From Micromonospora globbae (GTDB lineage Bacteria > Actinomycetota > Actinomycetes > Mycobacteriales > Micromonosporaceae): DNA of 64,000 nt. The position numbers and the translations under genes were made by a program. Where the stretch lies: positions 434,001 to 498,000 of the forward strand of contig NZ_RAQQ01000001.1 in NCBI RefSeq assembly GCF_003610785.1, read 5' to 3'. The notes beneath the pieces were generated by a model. That model was not told the origin of the DNA and did not search any database. It saw nothing but the letters and a program-made list of their open reading frames with translations. Position 1 is the stretch's first letter; each line of letters opens with the position of its first letter. Below, piece by piece: positions 1 through 5,995 of the stretch.

Positions 1-175
1 TCAGCACGATGTGCGGGTCCAGCGTGATGTTCGGTCCCGGCAGGAGCGCGTAGAGGATGCCGATCAGCGTCAGGAGCGCCGCCGAGGGCAGGCCGGTGCG
101 CGAGGCCAGCCACCGCGCGGCGACGACGACCGCGACGGCCGCCAGGACGAACCACAGCAGGGCCTCGGGACTCAC
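1..175 (-). CDS. Na+/H+ antiporter (CPA1-like), N-terminal fragment
   Basis: Only the first 58 codons are in the window; the gene runs off the left edge. The start is GTG at 175, with a purine-rich GAGGGGGA-type ribosome binding site about 8 bases upstream. The peptide opens with a hydrophobic segment (LLWFVLAAVAVVVAARWLA), followed by LPGPNITLDPHIVL. A short loop reading DPH-(I/L)-VL after the first helices is typical of bacterial NhaP/CPA1 sodium-proton exchangers. These are integral plasma-membrane proteins of 10 to 12 helices that expel Na+ in exchange for H+. The family call rests on this N-terminus alone, and a related monovalent cation exchanger cannot be excluded. It is transcribed away from the metal genes to its right. 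Confidence 0.6.
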   Translation of the reverse strand, partial: MSPEALLWFVLAAVAVVVAARWLASRTGLPSAALLTLIGILYALLPGPNITLDPHIVL

Positions 176-402
176 GTACGCACTCCCCCTCACGCCCACC
201 AGCCCCGCGACCGGCGACCGTCCGTCACTGGTGAGGCTCAGGGCGGACACCTCCGGCCGCCTCGGCAGAGGGCGCCATCACCACCGCCCTCGACCTGCGA
301 GCCCGAACCCACGCTAGAGGACGGCCGTCGACCCCGGACCGAATGGTCCCGGCAATCGTGACGAGATCGGCGGGCACGTCGTTTCCGCACCTCGACCGGG
401 GC

Positions 403-433
403 TTGCATCCGGTACCGGGGTACGGGCTTACCG
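403..433 (+). promoter_or_regulatory. MerR-type promoter/operator
   Basis: A TTGCAT -35-like hexamer at 403-408 is followed by a GGTACC/GGGGTACGG dyad-like core, then a weak -10 near 427-433. This gives the long 18-19 base spacer typical of promoters activated by MerR proteins. The ATG of the next gene follows directly at 441, and the truncated merR lies one gene downstream, so autoregulation was the likely original arrangement. The hexamers are imperfect and the dyad is not exact. Confidence 0.4.
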
Positions 434-440
434 TCGGAGC

Positions 441-791
441 ATGAGCGACCGCCATCTCGACGACTCCTGGGTGCCGGATGCGTGCACCCTTCCGACGGCC
501 GAACGGCCACTGCGACTCGCCGAGTTCGACCAGCTCTTCCGGGACGCGGTCCGGGGTGTCGACCGCCCGACGCCGCAGCACCTGCGGCTGCGGCTCGCCG
601 CGGACGCGCAGGTCGAGGAGACGACGCGGGACCTCATCGCCCGGGAGTCGTCGTGCTGCTCGTTCTTCGCCTTCGAGATCTCCCGCTCCGGCCCGGACGC
701 GCTGGTGCTGGACGTCCGGGTACCGGCGGCCCACGTCGACGTGCTCGACGGCCTCGCCGGTCGCGCCGCCTGCGCGGCAGGCTCCCGGTGA
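441..791 (+). CDS. Small Cys-pair protein of a metal locus
   Basis: 116 residues, ATG at 441. There is no signal peptide or membrane segment. The recognisable part is the centre (about residues 55-85): TRDLIARE followed by SSCCSFFAFEIS, an adjacent cysteine pair in a hydrophobic strand. Small proteins with an ACCSFF-like motif often accompany MerR-type metal regulators in actinomycetes. A role in thiol or metal binding is therefore plausible but unproven. The gene ends in a GTGA overlap (788-791) with the truncated merR start, so the two are translationally coupled. It lies just downstream of a MerR-type promoter. I do not recognise a named function. Confidence 0.7.
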   Translation: MSDRHLDDSWVPDACTLPTAERPLRLAEFDQLFRDAVRGVDRPTPQHLRLRLAADAQVEETTRDLIARESSCCSFFAFEISRSGPDALVLDVRVPAAHVDVLDGLAGRAACAAGSR

Positions 792-1000
792 GCGGATCGG
801 GGCTGCGCAGCGGCCAGCTCGCCGACGCGGCCGGGGTCAACCTCCAGACGGTGCGCTACTACGAGCGCCGGGGGCTGCTCCCGTCCCCGCAGCGGTCGCC
901 GGGCGGGCACCGGCTCTACCCGGCCGACACGGGCACCTGCTCCCGCGGGCACAGTGACCAAGAGGGCCGCGAGGTGGTGACGCTACGGTCTGACGCATGA
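788..1000 (+). pseudogene. merR family regulator, truncated after the HTH
   Basis: GTG at 788 overlaps the previous stop by four bases. Residues 1-47 are a clear MerR winged-helix N-terminus: GQLADAAGVNLQTVRYYERR, then GLLPSPQRSPGGHRLY. After 'YPADT' the homology stops, and about 23 unrelated residues lead to a stop at 1000. A working MerR protein is about 120-140 residues, with a dimerisation helix and C-terminal metal-binding cysteines, and both are absent here. The frame ends in an ATGA overlap with the downstream ynfA-like gene, which suggests a deletion fused the two. It may still bind DNA weakly but should not sense metal. Confidence is high for the family and good for truncation. Confidence 0.75.
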
Positions 1001-1332
1001 CGGTTGTCCGCTCGATCCTGCTGTTCGTGCTCGCCGCGCTCGCCGAGATCGGCGGGGCCTGGCTGGTGTGGCAGGGCTGGCGGGAACACCGGGGGCTGCT
1101 GTGGATCGCGGCCGGCGTCATCGCGCTCGGGTTCTACGGCTTCGTCGCCACCTTCCAACCCGATCCGAACTTCGGCCGCGTCCTCGCCGCCTACGGCGGC
1201 ATCTTCGTCGCCGGCTCCCTCGCCTGGGGCATGGTCGTCGACAGGTTCCGCCCCGACCGCTACGACGTCATCGGCGCCGCCATCTGCCTCGTGGGCGTCG
1301 CCGTCATCATGTACGCCCCGCGAGCCGACTGA
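997..1332 (+). CDS. UPF0060 / YnfA-like membrane protein
   Basis: 111 residues, almost entirely hydrophobic, with four predicted transmembrane helices (roughly residues 5-25, 32-50, 62-80 and 88-106). The N-terminus, [17 protein letters not shown], matches the UPF0060/YnfA family closely, as does the conserved AAYGGIFV segment near residue 65. YnfA proteins resemble small multidrug resistance transporters and sit in the plasma membrane; a drug or metal export role has been proposed. The length is typical for the family. Its ATG overlaps the stop of the truncated merR (ATGA, 997-1000), so it depends on the same upstream promoter. Metal-locus context supports an efflux role, which remains inference. 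Confidence 0.85.
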   Translation: MTVVRSILLFVLAALAEIGGAWLVWQGWREHRGLLWIAAGVIALGFYGFVATFQPDPNFGRVLAAYGGIFVAGSLAWGMVVDRFRPDRYDVIGAAICLVGVAVIMYAPRAD

Positions 1333-1404
1333 TCACCGGCTCCCGCCGACGGCCCGGGACGGAGCCCACGGGGGCACCGACGGCGGTGCGACCGTCGAAC
1401 CCTT

Positions 1405-1429
1405 TGATACAGCGTCTGGTGTACTATCA
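1405..1429. promoter_or_regulatory. CmtR operator and -10 box
   Basis: TGATA at 1405-1409 and TATCA at 1425-1429 form an inverted repeat with 15 bases between the arms, an AT-rich dyad in a very GC-rich region. The right arm overlaps a -10-like TACTAT at 1422-1427. Transcription would start about 7 bases later, at the GTG of the repressor gene (1434), which has no ribosome binding site, so the mRNA is probably leaderless. ArsR/SmtB repressors such as CmtR bind dyads over their own promoter. No convincing -35 is visible. Confidence 0.5.
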
Positions 1430-1433
1430 GCGC

Positions 1434-1763
1434 GTGGAGACGTCGACCTACGGGCAGGTGCTGGCCCGCTTCGGTCATGCCCTCTCGGATCCGACCCGCG
1501 CACGGCTGCTGCTGGCCCTGCGCGACGCCCCGGGATACCCGGCGGAACTGGCCGACCTGCTCGGCACCACCCGGCAGAACCTGTCGAACCACCTGTCGTG
1601 CCTGCGCGGCTGCGGTCTCGTGGTCGCCGTGCCGCAGGGCCGCCGCACCCGCTACGAGCTGGCCGACCCCCGCCTGGCCCACGCCCTGGCGGACCTGCTC
1701 GGCCTCGTGCTGGCGGTCGACCCGGCAGCCTGCCCGGATTCCGGCGAGAAGGGCTGCTGCTGA
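1434..1763 (+). CDS. cmtR: CmtR-type ArsR/SmtB metal-sensing repressor
   Basis: 109 residues from a GTG at 1434. The sequence follows mycobacterial CmtR along its length: ALSDPTRARLLLAL helix, the recognition region TTRQNLSNHLSCLRGCGLVV, and a wing QGRRTRYELAD. The cysteine pair in the recognition region (SCLRGC) corresponds to the CmtR Cd/Pb ligands, and the C-terminal tail adds cysteines (AACPDSGEKGCC). CmtR releases DNA when it binds Cd(II) or Pb(II). The stop overlaps the next ATG by one base (TGATG), so repressor and efflux protein are one operon. The upstream dyad over a -10 box indicates autorepression. Family assignment is strong; metal specificity is inferred from the cysteines. Confidence 0.85.
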   Translation: METSTYGQVLARFGHALSDPTRARLLLALRDAPGYPAELADLLGTTRQNLSNHLSCLRGCGLVVAVPQGRRTRYELADPRLAHALADLLGLVLAVDPAACPDSGEKGCC

Positions 1764-2530
1764 TGAACCTGCCCCTGGTCGACCTGGCACCGGCGGGGCC
1801 GACGCCGGCGCGCCGTCGGGTGCTCGCCCGCCGGGTGCGGCTCCTGGTCGCCGCCACGATCACCTACAACGTCGTCGAGGCCGTCGTGGCGATCACCGCC
1901 GGATCGATCGCGTCGTCGACCGCGCTGATCGGCTTCGGGCTGGACTCGGTGATCGAAGTGTCCTCGGCCGCCGCGGTGGCGTGGCAGTTCGCCGGCCGCG
2001 ACCCGGAGGCGCGGGAGAAGGTGGCGCTGCGGATCATCGCGGTCTCGTTCTTCGCCCTCGCCGCCTACGTGACCGTCGAGTCGGTGCGGGCGCTGGTCGG
2101 CGGCGCCGAGGCCGAGCACTCCAGCATCGGCCTGGTGCTGGCCGCGCTGTCGCTGGCGATCATGCCGGTGCTGTCGTACGCCCAGCGCCGCGCCGGCCGC
2201 GAACTCGGCTCGCGCTCGGCGGTCGCGGACTCCAAGCAGACCCTGCTGTGCACGTACCTGTCGGCGGTCCTGCTCGTGGGCCTGGGCCTGAACAGCCTGT
2301 TCGGGTGGTCCTGGGCAGACCCGGTCGCCGCGCTGGTCATCGCGGCGGTGGCGGTCAAGGAGGGCCGCGAGGCGTGGCGCGGCGACGCCTGCTGCGCGGT
2401 GGCCGCTCCCCTCGCCGGCACCGGCGCGGGTGGCGACGGCTGCGGATGCCAACCGGGCTGCTCCTGCTGCGCCGGTGCGGGCCGGGGCCCGGCGGCAGGC
2501 GCAGGACGCGGGGCGCGGGAGGGTGGCTGA
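1763..2530 (+). CDS. CDF-like cation efflux protein with Cys-rich tail
   Basis: 255 residues, ATG at 1763 overlapping the cmtR stop. About five to six transmembrane helices cover residues 20-210. The segment IASSTALIGFGLDSVIEVSSA, with an aspartate in helix 2, and the later DPVAALVIAAVAVKEG are hallmarks of cation diffusion facilitator membrane domains. The usual cytosolic metallochaperone-like C-terminal domain is missing. A glycine/cysteine-rich tail replaces it (CCAV, then CGCQPGCSCC), with seven cysteines in the last 60 residues. It probably exports a soft metal (Cd, Pb or Zn) sensed by the adjacent CmtR. The tail could be a metal-collecting arm. Confidence 0.8.
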   Translation: MNLPLVDLAPAGPTPARRRVLARRVRLLVAATITYNVVEAVVAITAGSIASSTALIGFGLDSVIEVSSAAAVAWQFAGRDPEAREKVALRIIAVSFFALAAYVTVESVRALVGGAEAEHSSIGLVLAALSLAIMPVLSYAQRRAGRELGSRSAVADSKQTLLCTYLSAVLLVGLGLNSLFGWSWADPVAALVIAAVAVKEGREAWRGDACCAVAAPLAGTGAGGDGCGCQPGCSCCAGAGRGPAAGAGRGAREGG

Positions 2531-2570
2531 CCGCGAATCGAGCGAAACTCGACATTCCCTCCCTTAGGTT

Positions 2571-2586
2571 ACTGCCCAGGGGCAGT
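2571..2586. other. Perfect 7-bp inverted repeat before the GH15 gene
   Basis: ACTGCCC and GGGCAGT are separated by two bases, just 8 bases upstream of the ribosome binding site of the GH15 gene. With such a short loop it is more likely a protein-binding site or a small leader hairpin than a terminator. No regulator can be assigned. Confidence 0.35.
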
Positions 2587-2603
2587 CGAGACCGGGAGGC
2601 GAC

Positions 2604-4451
2604 GTGGAGAGCTATCCGGCGATCGAGGATCACGGGCTCATCGGTGACCTGCAGACCGCCGCGCTGGTGACGTGCGACGGGACGATCGACTGGTTCTGCG
2701 CGCCGCGCTTCGACTCTCCGAGCATCTTCGCCGCCCTGCTGGACCGCGAGCGCGGCGGCTACTTCCGCATCGCCCCGCACGACGTCCGGTACGTCACCAA
2801 GCAGCTCTACCTGCCCGGCACCCCGATCCTGATCACCCGGTTCATCAGCGCGGACGGCGTCGCCGAGGTGATGGACTTCATGCCGGTCACCGGCGAGCGC
2901 GCCACCGACTCGCACCGCCTCGTCCGCGTGGTCAACATGGTGCGGGGCACCATGCGCTTCCGCGTGGAGTGCCGACCCCGGTTCGACTACGCCCGGGAGA
3001 ACCACGCACTGGAGCGCCACCGCAACGGTTACCTGTTCCGCAGCCCGTCGGCGACGCTCACCTTCAACCCCGTCGACCCCGTGCGGCAGTTGTGGGCCCA
3101 AACCGGAGAGGTCCGCATGGAGGACGGCGACCTCATCGCGTACGGCACGCTCAACGAGGGTGACACCGGCGGGGTGGTCCTGGAGACGGGCGGCACCGAA
3201 CCGCGGTTCATCCCGGCGGAAGAGGTCCAGGGCATGTTCGAGTGGACCCGGGACTACTGGCGGCGCTGGGTCGAACGCTCCCGCTACACCGGGCGGTGGC
3301 GGGAGATGGTCGAGCGCTCGGCGATCACGCTGAAGCTCATGACGTACGCGCCGACCGGCGCCATGATCGCGGCCCCGACCACCGCGCTGCCCGAACTGGT
3401 GGGCGGCACCCGCAACTGGGACTACCGCTACACCTGGGTCCGCGACACCTCGTTCTCGGTGCACGCGCTGCTCGGTCTCGGCTTCACCGAGGAGGTCAGC
3501 CGGTACATGAACTGGCTCGACGAGCGGATCCGCGAGGCTGGCGACCACCAGGACCCGCTGAGGATCATGTACCGGGTGGACGGCTCCTCGGAGCTGCACG
3601 AGGAGGTGCTCGACCACCTCGAGGGCTACCGCGGCTCCCGCCCGGTGCGGATCGGCAACGGCGCGGCCGACCAGCTCCAGCTCGACATCCACGGCGAGGC
3701 GCTGTACGCCATGCATCTGGCCGACGAGCAGGGCATCCGCGTCTCGCACCAGGTGTGGAAGAGCACCGTCCGCCTCGTCGACTGGCTCTGTCACCACTGG
3801 GACCAGGCGGACGCCGGCATCTGGGAGAGCCGCCACCACCCCCGCAACTACACCTTCGGCCGGGTGATGTCGTGGGTCGCGCTGGACCGGGCCATCCGCC
3901 TCGCCACCCGCACCGGCCGCCCCGGTGACGTCGCCTGCTGGACCGAGCAACGCAACCGGATCTACAACCAGGTCATGGCCCGCGGATACCACCGGGGACG
4001 CGGCTGCTTCGTGCAGGCGTACGACGAGAACATGCTGGACGCGGCGCTGCTCACCATGCCGGCGGTCGGTTTCGTGACGCCGAGCGACCCCCTCTGGCAG
4101 TCCACCTTGAACGCGATCGAGCGCGAGCTGGTGTCCGACAGCCTGGTCCACCGGTACGACCCGGTCCACTCCCCCGACGGCCTCCCCGGGCACGAAGGCA
4201 CCTTCAACATGTGCACGTTCTGGTACGTCGAGGCGCTGGCCCGCTCCGGTCGCCTGGACGACGCCCGGCTCACCCTGGAGAAGATGTTCACCTTCAGCAA
4301 CCACCTCGGCCTGTACGCCGAGGAGATCGCCGCGACCGGTGAGCAGATCGGCAACTACCCGCAGGCGTTCAGCCACCTCTCCCTGATCAACTCGGCGCTG
4401 GCGCTGAACGACCTGCTCGACGTCGAGGCCAACGCCCGGCGCCGCCAGTAG
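2604..4451 (+). CDS. GH15 glucosidase (glucoamylase/trehalase-like)
   Basis: 615 residues from GTG 2604, with a GGGAGG ribosome binding site at 2594-2599. The N-terminal beta-sandwich begins IEDHGLIGDLQTAALVTCDG and continues IDWFCAPRFDSPSIFA, typical of bacterial GH15 proteins. The (alpha/alpha)6 barrel contains GGTRNWDYRYTWVRDTSF. The likely catalytic pair is Glu408 in the GIWE motif (general acid) and Glu531 in HEGTF (general base), both present. There is no signal peptide, so it acts in the cytoplasm. Substrates known in this family are alpha-glucans, isomaltose-type sugars and, in mycobacteria, trehalose. Trehalose is attractive because a trehalose-type importer is encoded at 47.5-51.8 kb. 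Substrate is inferred; family is certain. Confidence 0.88.
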   Translation: MESYPAIEDHGLIGDLQTAALVTCDGTIDWFCAPRFDSPSIFAALLDRERGGYFRIAPHDVRYVTKQLYLPGTPILITRFISADGVAEVMDFMPVTGERATDSHRLVRVVNMVRGTMRFRVECRPRFDYARENHALERHRNGYLFRSPSATLTFNPVDPVRQLWAQTGEVRMEDGDLIAYGTLNEGDTGGVVLETGGTEPRFIPAEEVQGMFEWTRDYWRRWVERSRYTGRWREMVERSAITLKLMTYAPTGAMIAAPTTALPELVGGTRNWDYRYTWVRDTSFSVHALLGLGFTEEVSRYMNWLDERIREAGDHQDPLRIMYRVDGSSELHEEVLDHLEGYRGSRPVRIGNGAADQLQLDIHGEALYAMHLADEQGIRVSHQVWKSTVRLVDWLCHHWDQADAGIWESRHHPRNYTFGRVMSWVALDRAIRLATRTGRPGDVACWTEQRNRIYNQVMARGYHRGRGCFVQAYDENMLDAALLTMPAVGFVTPSDPLWQSTLNAIERELVSDSLVHRYDPVHSPDGLPGHEGTFNMCTFWYVEALARSGRLDDARLTLEKMFTFSNHLGLYAEEIAATGEQIGNYPQAFSHLSLINSALALNDLLDVEANARRRQ

Positions 4452-4456
4452 GGCGA

Positions 4457-4488
4457 CCCCAGCCCAGGTGGACCACCTGTGGCTGGGG
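4457..4488. terminator. Bidirectional hairpin between convergent genes
   Basis: CCCCAGCC (4457-4464) pairs with GGCTGGGG (4481-4488), and an inner AGGTGG/CCACCT extends the stem. It follows the GH15 stop by six bases and faces the stop of the convergent hydrolase-fold gene. There is no T-run, as is usual in actinomycetes. Confidence 0.6.
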
Positions 4489-4596
4489 CCGCCCGCCGGT
4501 CGCCGCGGGTGGGGTCGCCGGGGTGGGGTCGCCGGCTGCCGTCGACGAGCGGGATCCGGACCGACGGCTCCTACCGCCTGCCGCCCGGGCCCGGCC

Positions 4597-5328
4597 TCAC
4601 CTCAGGTGCCGGGCGAAGAACCGGCTCCCGTCGTCCCCCTCGAACCCGGGTACGCCGGTGTGCCCGCCCATGTTGGCGTGCAGCGTCTTCTCCCGGGACC
4701 CGAAGGCGTCGAACAGGTCCAGGGCCATCTGCCGGTCGTTCCCTTCGTCGTCCCACTGGAGCAGGACCAGCAGCGGGATGGTGACCTGCCGGGCCTCCTC
4801 GAACATGCTGCGGGGCACGTAACTCCCGGCGAACAGCACGGCGGCCGAGATGCGCGGCTCGACCACGGCCAGCCGCACGCCGATGGCGATCACCCCTCCC
4901 GCGTACCCGACCGGGCCGCCGATCCCGGGCAGCGCGAGGAGGGCGTCCAGGGCGGCCCGCCACTCCGGGACCGCCTTCTCGACCAGCGGGAGGACGAGCC
5001 GGTCGACGATCTCCCCGTCGACCGGCGCACCGGCCGCGAGCGCCCGCTGCAGGTCGGCGCGGGCCTCGTCGACGGCGGCGAGACGGGGCCGGTCGCCGCT
5101 CCCGGGAAGCTCGATGGTGGCGGCGGCGAAGCCCTCCGCCACGGTGTGCCGGGCCCGGGCCACCAGTCGTGGGTACATCCTGTGCAGTCCGCCGGGGTGG
5201 CCGAGCAGGATCAGCGGGGCCGGCGCGGACGCGGATCCGGGCGTCCACAGGATGCCGGGGACCTCGCCGAGGGTGAATCCGCGCTCGACGACACCGTCGT
5301 CGAGGCGCTGTTCGGACGTGAATCGCAT
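4597..5328 (-). CDS. Alpha/beta hydrolase-fold protein, nucleophile missing
   Basis: 243 residues. ATG at 5328 is chosen because a GAAAGG site lies about 8 bases upstream; the frame could extend to 5409 but that part has no family similarity. The fold is an alpha/beta hydrolase of the dienelactone hydrolase type: oxyanion loop PLILLGHPGG (about residue 40), then PGSGDRP, and a C-terminal HANMGGH with the expected histidine. Where relatives have a nucleophile elbow such as GYWGLSMG, this protein reads GYAGGVIAIG, so the serine is a valine (Val146, codon at 4891-4893). It may be a non-catalytic member or use another residue. It converges on the GH15 gene with a shared terminator. Confidence 0.75.
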   Translation of the reverse strand: MRFTSEQRLDDGVVERGFTLGEVPGILWTPGSASAPAPLILLGHPGGLHRMYPRLVARARHTVAEGFAAATIELPGSGDRPRLAAVDEARADLQRALAAGAPVDGEIVDRLVLPLVEKAVPEWRAALDALLALPGIGGPVGYAGGVIAIGVRLAVVEPRISAAVLFAGSYVPRSMFEEARQVTIPLLVLLQWDDEGNDRQMALDLFDAFGSREKTLHANMGGHTGVPGFEGDDGSRFFARHLR

Positions 5329-5372
5329 GGTCGTGCCTTTCGGAAGCGCGGAAAACGGCGCTCCCGGACGAC

Positions 5373-5426
5373 CTATCGCCCGACCGTGACCCCCGAGGGG
5401 AGCACCCACGTCGATACTGCGTTCAC
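5373..5426 (-). CDS. Possible 17-residue leader ORF
   Basis: A perfect AGGAGGTG Shine-Dalgarno sequence lies on the minus strand at about 5433-5440. Eight bases after AGGAGG comes a GTG (5426) opening a 17-codon frame: MNAVSTWVLPSGVTVGR, stop TAG at 5373. It ends 45 bases before the ATG of the hydrolase-fold gene. Such a strong site with no other frame to serve suggests that the peptide is translated, perhaps as a leader. No attenuator structure was found, and a chance site cannot be excluded. Confidence 0.3.
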   Translation of the reverse strand: MNAVSTWVLPSGVTVGR

Positions 5427-5687
5427 GGGTACCACCTCCTCGTTCTCCGGCACGGCCTACCGGAAGCTAGCAGTGGTGGCCGTGGCCGCCAACGGGTTTA
5501 CGGAGGCATGTGCCTGAAGCGCTCGATACCCGGCACAGGGCAGGTGGGGTGGCGGCGGCCGGGCCGCGAAGTGGCCCACGACGCCAGGGGGCTGAGCTGC
5601 TGGAGGACCGCAGACGACCCCGGGCCGTGCCCGAGACGGAGCGGGAGAACATCCGCTCGGGCGACCCCAAGCGGATCATGTATCAGA
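5427..5687. other. Intergenic stretch, no gene seen
   Basis: Apart from the Shine-Dalgarno sequence near 5433-5440, I see no supported gene here. The plus-strand frames that cross it have no family signature and run on through the antisense of the tRNA. The promoter of the hydrolase-fold gene should lie here. Confidence 0.5.
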
Positions 5688-5774
5688 TGGTGTCCGAGGG
5701 GGGACTTGAACCCCCACGCCCTATACGGGCACTAGCACCTCAAGCTAGCGCGTCTGCCATTCCGCCACCCGGAC
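5688..5774 (-). tRNA. tRNA-Leu(GAG)
   Basis: Read on the minus strand, the acceptor GTCCGGG (5774-5768) pairs with CTCGGAC (5698-5692), followed by discriminator A and an encoded CCA (5690-5688). The anticodon stem CTAGC/GCTAG encloses the loop TTGAGGT, giving anticodon GAG. There is a long variable arm (TGCCCGTATAGGGCG), as expected of a class II tRNA such as leucine, and a normal T loop GGTTCAAGTCC. Leu-GAG reads CUC and CUU codons. Confidence 0.97.
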
Positions 5775-5995
5775 TTGCCTGTCCAGCCTACCGCGCCAGC
5801 CCAGGTGTTCTCGACACCCGAGGACCGGCCCGGCGGGCCGCACGGGGAGTTACTGTACACGGCCCGGATGGATCATGCACATCGCCGTCCCCCGGGGTCG
5901 CTGGAGGCGATCTTCACCCTGGTCAGGCGCCTCCCAGAGGCAGCCGCGGCGGGTCCGGGTAGCGTCCGGGGGCGATCTACCGGCAGCATGACCAT

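Noticed and set aside
176..440. Short frames between the antiporter and the metal island
   Set aside because: No ribosome binding site or similarity; only the MerR-type promoter near 403-433 is supported.
1404..1427. TTGATA and TACTAT as a -35/-10 promoter pair
   Set aside because: The spacer is only 12 bases. TACTAT is kept as the -10, and the TGATA element is better explained as an operator arm.
2355..4376. Minus-strand frame of 673 codons opposite the GH15 gene
   Set aside because: It is a shadow of the GH15 codons, with composition bias (His, Val, Asp rich) and no recognisable domain.
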